From positions 33,394,975 through 33,458,974 of the forward strand of contig OW203769.1 in assembly GCA_934045905.1 (NCBI GenBank): 64,000 nt of DNA, in the 5' to 3' direction. The translations under genes and the position numbers were made by a program. This document shows, piece by piece, positions 46,676 through 57,343 of the stretch (position 1 is the stretch's first letter; each line of letters opens with the position of its first letter). A model generated the notes under the pieces. It was not told the origin of the DNA, ran no database searches, and was given only the letters and a program-made list of their open reading frames with translations. Source of the DNA: Leuctra nigra (lineage: Eukaryota; Arthropoda; Insecta; Plecoptera; Leuctridae).

Positions 46676-47571
46676 CTAGGAAAACACTCTGTGTAACGCG
46701 TTGATGAGCGAGCACGGATATGCGCAACACATCGAACCGAAATTCTGTCTATTGAAAATGTCATTAAAAGCCTATAATTCTTTAATTTCGTCACAGACTG
46801 GTATGAAAATCTTCAAAAATTCCAAAAATATTGGTCCCAAAGCATGTAAAGTTTTAAGTTGATCGATTGCACCTGAACCTTTATGATTGAATGGTTCCTT
46901 GTTAACTTTCAAAAATCACAGGTTCTTGTTCAAAAAATATACCTGGGACCACTTATATGATATAAGTGTGTTTACACAATATCATATCGATCTGTTGATT
47001 ATAAGTGTCATAATTATGCGTTTGAAAGTTTCTGTTCTAACTACCTTGGAACATTGGAACTGAGGCGTCAATGTTGCCGTGATCCATAGCAACAAGCAAA
47101 ATGTCCGTAAAATGTCAATAACTTTTGGATTTAAACACAGATTTGTCTAAAAATTGTCAAAAACAGAGATAATGTTGGTCCCAATGACCATGCAAAGTTT
47201 TAAGTTGATCGGTCAAACGGTTCTAGTTTAAATTTCAAAAACAACAGTAAAGATGGGTTTAAATTTTAACCAATGGGAGGATTTGGCTGAAACTTTGTAT
47301 GATTGGGTAAAATGTTAGTGGTAATGACTTGTCAAAATTTCAAATTGATCAAACAAACCAATCGAAACATAATTTTTTTAAATTTTGAACCAATCACGGG
47401 ATCCCGTTCAAAAACGATCCCAGGGACCGCATAGAGTACGTAAGTATGTGTACAAAATTTCAGATTGATTGCTTGAGCGGTTTGACCTGGGGTGTGACCA
47501 AAAAAAAAAAAAAAAAAACACAGAGGAAGTGCCATAAGAGTACCGTGGTGACGCTCGCTACGCTCGCTCAA
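46676..47571 (-). mobile_element. Helitron-like family K, complete copy (896 bp)
   Basis: On the minus strand it starts TTGAGCGAGCGTAGCGAGCG after A and ends ...CAACGCGTTACACAGAGTG-TTTTCCTAG before T. This A^T insertion with a 3' CTAG is the Helitron signature. A poly-A/T tract is at 47500-47518. No Rep/helicase. Confidence 0.6.
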
Positions 47572-47574
47572 TTA

Positions 47575-48279
47575 TCTTTAAACATCACTATGGCAGCAGA
47601 ATTATCACAAATTGAAGAATGAAATGAACTTAGGTATACAGTTTTAGTAGATAAATTATAATATAATTGAACAACATGATATCTGTTTTCATTCGAGTTG
47701 ATTGCTTTGAAGCATAGAATAGAATAGAAGCATTTTTATTCGTAATAGGTAATACAAAAAGGTGTTTTGAAGAATGCGGGATATCTACGGGATTGCAGTG
47801 CCAAGAGATTATACGTCAATATTGTTGCGTCATTGGCAAGATGGCGCCACGAGGAATGATTCAGAATTCGCTTTTATAAATTCGAACATTCCCGAGTTTT
47901 CTTTATCACTACTTTTACGATTCTTTCCATGTTTTTCTATTTGCTTGCAATTTCCAAATCACATTCATATAATCATGAATCGGTCTGTAGTTTTGTACAC
48001 ACACTATAATCAAAGGGCTGTCATAAGACAACATTCTGCTGATTAGTTGAAAATTAAATATGGAGGCCGTTGGACCGATCGACTTATTTTACAAAAGTTT
48101 TGACAACATCAGTTTTGAAGTTTTGACAGAGTTTTAGACAAATTGGTAGCGAAGTCAAGAGTTGTTGTCATTTTAGTAAAAATGATTTAGCTTGTTTTGA
48201 AAATATTTGTAAAACTCAAAGAAATTGTGACTGCTACTTTAATGCATTTGAATATCTTCGTGGTCCGGAGACCAGGGCC
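47575..48279. other. Gene 3 intron 1, unassigned part
   Basis: No exon or repeat terminus recognised. Confidence 0.35.
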
Positions 48280-48378
48280 CTGATTCTATAACTCCATTGC
48301 GACCGCTTAGCAATTATTTCAATGTTAATCCTTATGGAAGAAATTGCTAAGCGGTCGCAATGGAGTTATAGAATCCCA
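48280..48378. repeat. Perfect short hairpin MITE (~98 bp)
   Basis: GATTCTATAACTCCATTGCG continuing to GACCGCTTAGCAATT is followed after ~25 bp by its exact complement (34 bp arms). Lies about 440 bp before exon 2 of gene 3. Confidence 0.85.
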
Positions 48379-48817
48379 CCTCAGCAACTGTCATACTCAT
48401 ATTAATTCGAAGCGTTATAAAGACATAATCAATAGCATACGTTTGTGAACACGTCGTATTTATAGGTTTAAAATACGAATTGATGTTGAAATTTGGTGCA
48501 CTGACATAGAGGTAGGGTAAAATAAACATTGTACCAGTTCGATTGCCGATCAGAATTGTTGTTTCACTTTAGTACCGATTGAGAGACATTGTTTACATAC
48601 CAGGAAGAAGTAATCAGATCAAGGAAGTGTTTAGAACACACGGTCATTGAGTCTGAAACTTTTTCAAATAGTTAAAAGTCACTAAAAATAGGTATTTGTT
48701 GACATTTTACAATCCCTGGAAGCGGCCATATTGAATCATGAAGGCATGCCAACGAGGTAAACATTTTCTCATGCAGGATACAATACGAATGCTCTCTTAT
48801 CAACGCATTGTTTTCAG

Positions 48818-49124
48818 TCCCCGCCGAAGTACAACTTCAACTACGGCGTGACCGACCACCACACCGGCGACATCAAACAGCAGCACGAGTCCCGCGATGG
48901 GGACGTCGTCAAGGGTCAGTACAGCCTCGTGGAGCCCGACGGCAGCGTGCGGACCGTGGACTACACCGCGGACTCCGTCAACGGGTTCAACGCGGTCGTC
49001 ACCAAGAGCAACCCCGGCGTGCATCCGCAGCCGATAGCCAAGCCGGTGGTCGCAGCGCCTGCCGTCTACAAGCCGGCGTACGAGCCGCTGTACGAGGCAA
49101 ACTACGCGCCCCATCAGGCGTTAT
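48818..49124 (+). CDS. RR-2 cuticle protein gene 3, exon 2 (chitin-binding domain)
   Basis: Chitin-binding RR-2 domain of a secreted structural cuticle protein. After the acceptor TTTTCAG it reads [18 protein letters not shown], then [20 protein letters not shown] and GFNAVV, followed by a Pro/Ala/Tyr linker ([19 protein letters not shown]). It ends after the first base of a codon (GCG TTA T), directly before the donor GTGAGT at 49125. This phase-1 junction completes TCT (Ser) with the exon at 50212. In the 180-residue product the domain covers about residues 35-97. The domain is nearly identical to that of the exon at 1035, including synonymous positions (for example CACGAGTCCCGCGATGGGGA), suggesting recent duplication or gene conversion. 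Confidence 0.92.
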
Positions 49125-49130
49125 GTGAGT

Positions 49131-49690
49131 TCAGTGTTCAGTTCAGTATAGGAATCCTGCTCGTGACGTCACAGTGGTAGAAAAATGGAGGCTGCTCTGG
49201 TAGGGGAAATGTGTCAAAGCTCTAAATAATAGCAATAAATCATATTTATCAGATGAATATTTAACTTGAACATGTGTAAAGATAAATATTGCGTATTATT
49301 ATTAGCTTGTACTTACTTAAATATCTTTCTTTCACAAGTAATCACTCAAAATATGAGATTTGGATTGCCGCTGTCAGATTTGTTTTTCCCTATACTTTTG
49401 TATAGGTTACTATGGCAACCTTTTCTCATGCAGGATGCCTATAGTTGCAGGCTTACCCATTCACCATACAAAATTAAGTTTAATGTTCACTAAAAATCAC
49501 TAAAAATTATTTAAATTCTAAAAAAATCTCCTTGCGGGGCATGAATAGGGAGTTGTTTGTTGTATTTTCAGCAGTCTATCTCAGAATCGATTTTAAAATG
49601 TTTATATTAAAAAAACTACTCTGTGGCGCAACAAATGGAGGTTTTTTTGCTTCAGTTTGTGCATTTTATAGCCTCAGAATGACTTTAAAA
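49131..49690. other. Gene 3 intron 2, first part
   Basis: Includes a diverged repeat also seen at about 2455-2660 (AGTAATCACTC..ATATGAG, TATGGCAAC..TCTCATGCA). Its termini are not recognised. Confidence 0.4.
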
Positions 49691-49699
49691 AATGCCCGG

Positions 49700-50173
49700 C
49701 GTGCTAGAATTAAAGATGTATGCCAAGTGATAACCCTAAGTTTCACTTTTATCTAATCATGATTAAAATTTCAAATCATTTCGTCAACCCATTTTGTCTC
49801 CAATCGTATCAAAAAAGTGCCTGCAACAAGCGGCAAAATCGCTCGCGCTTAAAGTTCATTCACGATTAGAATAGCAAGCCGTAATGGCGGCCGTGTACTA
49901 CCGTAGTCAAGTGAACGTATACCTAAACATGTAAATATCAATATAATTATCCAAAAATTTGTATAATACGGCTGTAGATAAAAATAAATCAATTTTATTG
50001 AATTTTTATAATATTTACTACTATTAAAAATTGTGTATTTGACATAATTTATACAATTTCAATAATACAAAGAAGAAAGTCTTGCCATTGACAGGGCAGT
50101 GTTCAAGTGACTGACCAATGAACGACGTGATCGACTAAAACGTCAGTGATATTCTTATCGTGAACGAACTTTA
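49700..50173. mobile_element. T2 fragment with nested TA-flanked MITE copy 2
   Basis: T2 sequence (ATAACCCTAAGTTTC, GTCTCCAATCGTATC, AAATCGCTCGCGCTT) runs to 49851. The TA-flanked MITE (49852-50171; ends AAGTTCATTCACGAT and ATCGTGAACGAACTT; TA at 49850-49851 and 50172-50173) follows. It is almost identical to 3506-3824 and ends 38 bases before exon 3 of gene 3. Confidence 0.85.
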
Positions 50174-50211
50174 GGTATTCGTCGTGAGTAAATGTTTGTT
50201 CTTCGTTCCAG

Positions 50212-50351
50212 CTGTTCCGAGTCAGTATTACAACACGGCTCCCATCCAGTTCGCCGACTATGACGTGGCCTATGACACAGGCTATGCCAACCAGGAAGGT
50301 TACTACAGTACCGGCGGACAGCCCCACTTCGACCACTACAGCTATTACTAA
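50212..50351 (+). CDS. RR-2 cuticle protein gene 3, exon 3 (C-terminal tail)
   Basis: Follows the acceptor CTTCGTTCCAG. Joined in phase 1 to exon 2 it reads SVPSQYYNTAPIQFADYD and then GYANQEGYYSTGG, ending HYSYY and TAA at 50349-50351. Tyr/Gly/Gln-rich, a common composition for cuticle protein tails. An extra 3' exon after the RR domain distinguishes this gene from genes 1 and 2, whose domain and tail share one exon. Confidence 0.85.
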
Positions 50352-50535
50352 ACAACAACACACCGAAACTATCACGCCAAATATCAATGTACATTTTTAT
50401 ACGAAATAATAGGATTATTGTAATTTATGGTTACTTTAAAGGCACTGTGCCTCAAAGAAGATTAATATTTACTTTTATTTTGCCCATCAGTTTAATAAGT
50501 GTGAATGTTCTTTTGGAGTTACTAATGGATATTTA

Positions 50536-50541
50536 AATAAA
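50536..50541 (+). promoter_or_regulatory. Polyadenylation signal of gene 3
   Basis: AATAAA about 185 bp past the stop codon, the first canonical hexamer seen downstream. Confidence 0.5.
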
Positions 50542-50739
50542 TCTTGATTTTTAATTATTGTCTTACATTACTTATTGATCCACTGGTATGTATACAGCAT
50601 TTATTTTAATTAGATGTTTGAGTCTTCCGTCAAAGTAATTATTGTATTTTCATATCAGGAAGGTCAGGGGATGGGTCAAACCATGTCAAACCATCTAGTG
50701 GGATCTATCTTATAACAGCAAATAATTTCCAATGAAAAT

Positions 50740-51530
50740 TGCCTCTTCTTCTTTAAGGAGGGATGCACAATCATCTGTCTATATTTCTATTATTGTTAGA
50801 AAACGTAAGCATTATTTCTTTGATAATAATTTGTTCTTTTTTGGAAAAAGTAACCGATGTATATGGTTTGTAAGAGCTTTAACATGCAGTCTTTACTTTC
50901 CCTTTCAAAGGCTAAGCAAGCTATTTGTGGGTAGGATTTCATCGACCGAAGTTTGATCGACGGAACTTTGACCAATGCAAGGCGGAATTTTAGCCGATAA
51001 TGACAAGTTTTGATGAAGTGGTGACAATTTATAAGCTCCAGGAAAAGTAACTAATATTTTACGAAATAATATGTGAAGATATCTCATTTCTAAACATCAA
51101 TCCTATAATAAAAGTGTATTTGACATTTAATTTTCGATCGTTGTGAGGACGGAGACTATTTCCTTGAGATGAGAGACAGGTGGCAGGGGCGTGCTGAATG
51201 CGTGTCCGGTCCCTTGGTAACGGCTAGGAATCCCAGGTAACTGCAGTGAATTTGCATCTATGAAAATACCTATTTATGTTTGTTTTGTGCAAATCTGAAC
51301 TAATAACTGCGAACTAAAAATTGTTTTATTATTATAGTCAATATGCAATAGGATAGGTATATGTATTTAATCTGTTTTGTTGGTTCTAATTTAGTTCATA
51401 AAATGAAAGCGAAATCTGTTGATAGAAAAACACACCTTCATCACCTTCATCTCATACTAACTTAGACCTGTACAGTTTTTGAGAAAGATCCGTCCATAAA
51501 AAAAAAAGTTTTTTCCCATATAAATAGCAT
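50740..51530. other. 3' flank of gene 3 with K-related fragment
   Basis: TATTATTGTTAGAAAACGTA and TTTAACATGCAGTCTT (50790-50900) recur at 51605-51760. The rest is unassigned. Confidence 0.4.
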
Positions 51531-52815
51531 TGTAGGTTCGAGGAGTCCGTTGAGGCCGCTCGATGAGCCCCATTCAAAACAAACTCGGAAGCAGTCAGCT
51601 GTCGATCTATTATTGTTAGAATACGTAATAATTATTTCTTTACGATTAGATATATTAGTTATAGCAAAACGTGCGAGGTTATACTTAGTTTTTGTATTAT
51701 TTTCTTGAAGAAGTAACCAATTGCATAGGTATTTATTGTTTATAAGAGTTTTAACATGCAGTCTTAATTCCAATCCTTTCAAAGGATGAGCAAATTATTT
51801 GTAGACCGATGAAATGTCTGCTTGATTGTAGAAATAGATTGAATGGTTGATAATTGAAATTATGTTTATGAAATATTTTATTTATTCAGTCAATATGTTT
51901 CTTATAGACACAATGTGTTAGGTTTGTGTTGGTAAGCAATGTGTTAGGTATAAGCTGTTTGGATAATATTTCTTAAATTAGGTTTGCTCATATTAGCACT
52001 TAGATAATGGCCTATTTTGTGGTTTGAATATCTGTATTTTTTATTTTTAATTAATCCATAATACCTAAATACTCCAATAAATACACATGAGTGTACTGTC
52101 TGTTACTAACTTGCAAGGAGAAGCAAATTCAGATATTTTTTATATAATTTAGTGCAGCGGTCGCCAACCTTTTGGACCTCGCGGACCACTTATATGACAA
52201 TTTTATATCTCGGGGACCACTCAGGCGCGTAAAATACGTATGACGGGAAATACGATTGGTGAGGGAGACAATGGGGGGTCTGGGGGGAGGGCCCCCCAGC
52301 ACCAAGCGGGTCCGGGGCGCTTAGCCCCGGAAATTTTTGGTTTTCAGGAAGTCATTTGGCGCGTTTCTACGCTATTTCAGCCAACTTTTTTTTTCCAGAA
52401 AAAGCGTTTAAAATAACTCTTATAGGTATTGGAAAAATACTCGGAAACTGATATTATTTTCATTATAGAGCTAGTGAATACGTATAGTTGGTAGGTAGAT
52501 ACTTTGTAAAGGCATTATTACGTATTGAAACATGTCCGAATTCAATACATTTGTGTTGTGCCATTTTTCTAAATTAAATAAATTGCATGGAAACTTAAAA
52601 GTAAACTTCCAATTTTCTCTGCGGACCACCAAAATTTTCTCGCGGACCACCAGTGGTCCGCGGACCACCGGTTGGCGACCGCTGATTTAGTGGATCGTGC
52701 TTCTAGATTTCAGTTGTTTTAGGTATGTTCTTGCCGGGTTTTAAGGAGTTATGGTTCGAGGTGTTGCACGTATCCGTGCTCGCTTATCAACGCGTTACAC
52801 AGAGCGTTTTCCTAG
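51530..52815 (+). mobile_element. Helitron-like family K copy, split by a hAT MITE
   Basis: The interior (AACATGCAGTCTTAATTCC, AGCACTTAGATAATGGCC) is the reverse of 60300-60830. The end GCTCGCTTATCAACGCGTTA then GAGCGTTTTCCTAG is before T at 52816. Interrupted at 52155-52684. The 5' end is not certain. Confidence 0.55.
52155..52684. mobile_element. hAT-like element (530 bp) with exact 8 bp duplication
   Basis: ATTTAGTG flanks both sides (52147-52154, 52685-52692). Ends CAGCGGTCGCCAACC and GGTTGGCGACCGCTG are exact inverted repeats, with GCGGACCAC words inside both. The related K copy has the empty site as its complement CACTAAAT at 60372-60379. Contains the GC-rich block at 52262-52335. Confidence 0.93.
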
Positions 52816-52819
52816 TTAT

Positions 52820-53728
52820 TAAAACTTGTAACATATTGTGGCACCAAAGATTATAATTCTTTTGAAAAATAAGATTTTGTGATTTGGTTGCTAAGAAAAG
52901 TTGTGCTTGTTACTGTGTTAATGCTATAAATAATATGTTACAAAGTATAGCAAAAGTTTCGTTCCAATCGGTCCAGCCGTTCTCGAGTTACGGCATCACT
53001 TCCGGTTTTCAAAATGGCGGTTGACATCACTGCCACCTTAAATGTGTATCTATAAATGTTATGTAACATTATAAGCCTTCTGAATATGGAGTTATTGATA
53101 TAAGAGATGATTTTAGTCAGATTTGTCATTTGTATGACGTCATTTCCGGTTTAGGTTATAGAACATTTCTTCTTCCACTATTGGTATTCCTTATAGATGA
53201 CCTTCTAAATCGAATGGCGCTAATTTCGTTCTAATCGGTCCAGCCGTTTTTGATATATGACGTCACTTCCGGTTTAAAAATGGCAGCACAAAAAATGTAT
53301 AAGAACAAAGGTATCATCAGACGCCAAAAGTGCACATGTGGTAAAATTTTCATATCGATCGGTTCAGCCGTTTAGGCTGTGGCGGTGATAGCAACGTTTC
53401 CTGATATCTGAATCTGAATCATCATCAGATAGCTTTTAAAAGGGGTGTAATTTCACTGTTTTCACGGCCCTCTAGCACCCAAACGGCATAACGTATTGTT
53501 CCCAAATTTGGTATAATATGTTGTCAGGTGGGCCATAGCTCGAAATTAAGTTATTTCGCAACAATGTGGGATTTCCCAATTTTGAGATCCAGTAAGCCGA
53601 AAATGCCATGTTGTTGCTTACAGTAAAAGTGTTTGGTCTGCTCCTCAGTTTATTAGGCATTTACGGTATGTTGAGTGAGTGTGAGTGTATAGTACGACTT
53701 GGCTGGGTGGAGCGACCGCTCCACTAGA
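52820..53728 (-). mobile_element. Element H, reverse copy lacking foldback end
   Basis: CCGGAAGT-type modules as complements (52995-53275), the GGCTGTGGCGG segment, the conserved segment and hairpin end GTGGAGCGACCGCTCCACTAGA before T at 53729. The foldback part is absent; a K element abuts at 52815. Confidence 0.7.
53472..53660 (-). other. Recurring 62-codon ORF of element H
   Basis: Reads MPNKLRSRPNTFTVSNN, with ISSYGPP and YQIWEQ, as in 6965-7150. Same caveats. Confidence 0.25.
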
Positions 53729-53991
53729 TTGAATATTTCAACAATTCATTTTTGATCGGTGCACATCTAGTGGAGCGGTCGCTCCACACAGCCAAGTCGT
53801 ACCGTACACTCACAGTCACTCAACATACCGTAAATGCCTATATAAACTGAGGAGCAGACCAACTACTTTTACTGTAAGCAACAACATGGCATTTTCGGCC
53901 CACTGGATCTCAACAATGGAAAATCTAGTGGAGCGGTCGCTCCACCCAGCCAAGTCGTACTATACACTCACACTCACTCAACATACCGTAA

Positions 53992-54177
53992 ATGCCTAAT
54001 AAACTGAGGAGCAGACGAAACACTTTTACTGTAAGCAACAACATGGCATTTTCGGCCTACTGGATCTCAAAATTGGGAAATCTCACATTGTTGCGAAATA
54101 ACTTAATTTCGAGCTATGGCCCACCTGACAACATATACCAAATTTGGGAACAATACGTTATGCCGTTTGGGTGCTAG
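53992..54177 (+). other. Recurring 61-codon ORF of element H
   Basis: Reads MPNKLRSRRNTFTVSNN, as in the copies at 6965 and 53472 (minus). Confidence 0.25.
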
Positions 54178-55037
54178 AGGGCCGTGAAAACAGTGAAATT
54201 ACACCCCTTTTAAAAGCTATCTGATGATGATGATTCAGATATCAGGAAACGTTGCTATCACCGCCACAGCCTAAACAGCTGAACCGATCAACCTGAAATT
54301 TTTACCACATATGCACTTTTGGCGTCTGATGATACCTTGCCTCTTGTGATTTTTTGTGCCGCCATTTTTAAACCGGAAGTGACGTCATATCTCAAAAACG
54401 TCTTGACCGATTAGAACGAAATTAGCGCCATTCGATTTAGACGGTCATCTATATGAAGTATCAATAAAAAAATTATTATTTTCTTATTTTCTGAACCGGA
54501 AGTGACGTCATAAATACGCAATATTTAACTTATTTCAACAAATTATACTTAAAATACATACATAAGTAACTTACATTGTAACATAGACAATACAAATTAT
54601 AAATTCAAGGAGGCAGTGTTCTCGGCCGCCATTCCTGAAACCGGAAGTGACGTAATATATCTAAAACGCCTGTACCGTTTGCAACTGAACTAGCTCCTGC
54701 GTATTCATTCTGCAACTTTTTTTGAAACTCAATTGTGAAAAATGAATAAACAAATTAACGGTACCGGAAATGGCGGCAGGAACCACTAAATGAAACCGGT
54801 AGTGACGTCATATATTACATACGGCAAGACCGATTTTACGGAAATATAGGGATTATGAATTCAGATGGTCGTTCATAAAGTATCAACTAGATTGTTTTCC
54901 TATTACCTATACCGGAAATGACGTCATAAATATGCTAAATGACGTCATAAATATGATAATTGACACAAAATTCACCACTTTATACTTTTAAATAGATATT
55001 TAGTAAACCTACTTTGTAAATAATTATAAATTCAAGG

Positions 55038-55930
55038 TTGCAGTGTTCTCGGCCGCCATTTTTAAAACCGGAAGTGACGTCATATATTGAAAACAGCTGT
55101 ACCGATTGCAACCAAATTTTGGAAATGTGTAGGACTAATAATTATGAATTGAAGACGACATTATTTTCGGCCGCCATTGTTAAAACCGGAAGTGACGTCA
55201 TATATCGAAAACGGCTGTACCGATTGCAACCAAATTTTGGAAATATGGAGGACTAATAATTATGAATGAAATACGACATTATTTTCGGCCGCCATTGTTA
55301 AAACCGGAAGTGACGTCATATATCGAAAACGGCTGTACCGATTGCAACCAAATTTTGGAAATATGTAGGAATTATAATTATGGATTAAAGGCGACATTAT
55401 TTTTGGCCGCCATTGTTAAAACCGGAAGTAACGTCATATATCAAAAACGGCTGTACCGATAGCAACCAAATTTTGGAAATGTGTAGGACTTATAATTATG
55501 AATTAAAGACGACATTATTTTCGGCCGCCATTGTTAAAACCGGAAGTGACGTCATATGTCGAAATCGTCTGTACCGATTGCAACCAAATTTTGGAAATAT
55601 GGAGGACTAAAAATTATGAATTAAAGACGACATTATTTTCGGCCGTCATTGTTAAAACCGGAAGGGACGTCATATATCGAAAACGTCTGTACCGATTGCA
55701 ACCAAATTTTGGAAATATGTAGGACTTATAATTATGGATAAAAAGACGACATTATTTTCGGCCGCCATTGGTTAAACCGGAAGTGACGTCATATATCGAA
55801 ATCGTCTGTACCGATTGCAACCAAATTGTGCAATTATGTAGGACTTATAATTATGAATTCAAGACGACATTATTTTCGGCCGCTATTTCAAAACCGGAAG
55901 TGACGTCATATATCGAAAACGGCTGGATCG
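55038..55930 (+). repeat. 118-bp tandem array inside element H
   Basis: About eight monomers. Each holds GGCCGCCATTGTTAAAACC, CCGGAAGTGACGTCATAT, CGAAAACGGCTGTACCGAT and GCAACCAAATTTTGGAAAT. The CCGGAAGT words begin near 55067, 55185, 55304, 55422, 55540, 55659, 55777 and 55893, a period of 116-119 bp. Because 118 is not a multiple of 3, repeated 63-72-codon frames appear and are not genes. Confidence 0.92.
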
Positions 55931-57343
55931 ATTATAACGAAACTTAAGCTATTCTTCTTGGATAATCATTTTCATCTTATACCAAACGCAACTTTTCTTA
56001 GTAAGCAAATCGGTTGAGGCTTATTTTTTTAAAGAAATTAGTCCCTGCTCGGACATGTGCTACAAGCTGTATGAATAAACTAACTAAAGAAGTGATATCC
56101 CAGAAAAAAACACTCCGTGTAAAAAAGGCAGCCAAGTCTCTTTACTTTAAAAAAAATCAACACCGAAAAGGAGTGATATCAAAAAAGGAGCCAAGTCAAT
56201 GACATTTCCAAATATTTAATCGTATTTTTGAAATAAAAGAATAAACACCGAGAAATACTTTACAAAAGGACTTGGCGCATCGTTTTTTAAATTCATTTTT
56301 TGATTCATAAGCATATGCCATTGATATACAACCGTAATTTAGAATTTTTAGAATAATAGGGAAACATCTTTCAATTACATATTATACATATACCTACTGT
56401 AAAATATTATCTATTAGAATATGTACGTACGCGATAAAACTTGTTGCCTATGTTTTCTATAAATACACAATAGTTAGTTATCTTCGTAATATTGTTTCGT
56501 GGTCAACATAATTAAGTCTCATGCGTTAAACCTTCTCATCATGAAATACAATTCTATTAATCCACATTTTATAACAAAACATTTCACAAAGTACATAGTC
56601 ACATTGAATTTCTATTAAAAATTTTAACTTTATACACTTGACACTTCAAAAATATATAAAAGTGTTCCAAAGACAGTTCGTAATTATTTGACAACGTTTC
56701 ATGATTTCCTTCAGTCAAGATCAAATTATGAAAAGATACCCTTCTAATATCACCATATTAACAGTGCTATAAGAATATGTATGAGCCCACTTCCAATTGT
56801 TATTTAATTCTTCCACCCTTATATTACTTATCTATTACAGCATGAAATCTTTCTACTATCGCCATTGACAAAACTATAAAATAGCCATTACTAAAAGTAG
56901 CTTGATTCATAGTTTCTGGCTCTAATAGAAAGAGGAAAATGTACCTACTTTAAATTTCTTTCCACTTTTAGTATTGAATGAGGTTTTTAAAAAAACGATG
57001 CGCCAAGTCCTTTTGTAAAGTATTTCTCGGTGTTTATTCTTTTATTTCAAAAATACGATTAAATATTTGGAAATGTCATTGACTTGGCTCCTTTTTTGAT
57101 ATCACTCCTTTTCGGTGTTGATTTTTTTTAAAGTAAAGAGACTTGGCTGCCTTTTTTACACGGAGTGTTTTTTCTGGGATCTCACATTGTTGTGAAATGT
57201 CTTAATTTTGAGCTATGGCCTACCTGACAACATATACATTACGCGACTACAACCAGTCAAGCCGTTTACGACCTAGAGGGCAGTAAAAATCGTGAAATTA
57301 CACCGCTTTCTTCTTCTTCTTCTGATGATGATGATGATGATGA

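Larger units (their letters stand above)
53924..57178 (+). mobile_element. Element H, inner complete copy (3255 bp)
   Basis: Interrupts the conserved segment of the outer copy: AATGGAAAA stops at 53923 and TCTCACATTGTTG resumes at 57180. Hairpin end 53928-53945, conserved segment to 54200, GAT tract at 54228, GCCGCCATT/CCGGAAGT modules 54350-55920, then the foldback with arms 56095-56290 and 56985-57178 around ~700 bp. Eight-base GCCAAGTC or its complement occurs at 53949, 56131, 56190, 56269, 57002, 57081 and 57140. Confidence 0.8.

Noticed and set aside
47332..47571. 79-codon minus frame MSERSERHHGT
   Set aside because: Translation of the GAGCGAGCG end of a K element.
55038..55722. Series of 63-72-codon frames with EVTSYIEN and TDCNQI
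   Set aside because: Arise once per monomer from the 118-bp array; no independent coding signal.
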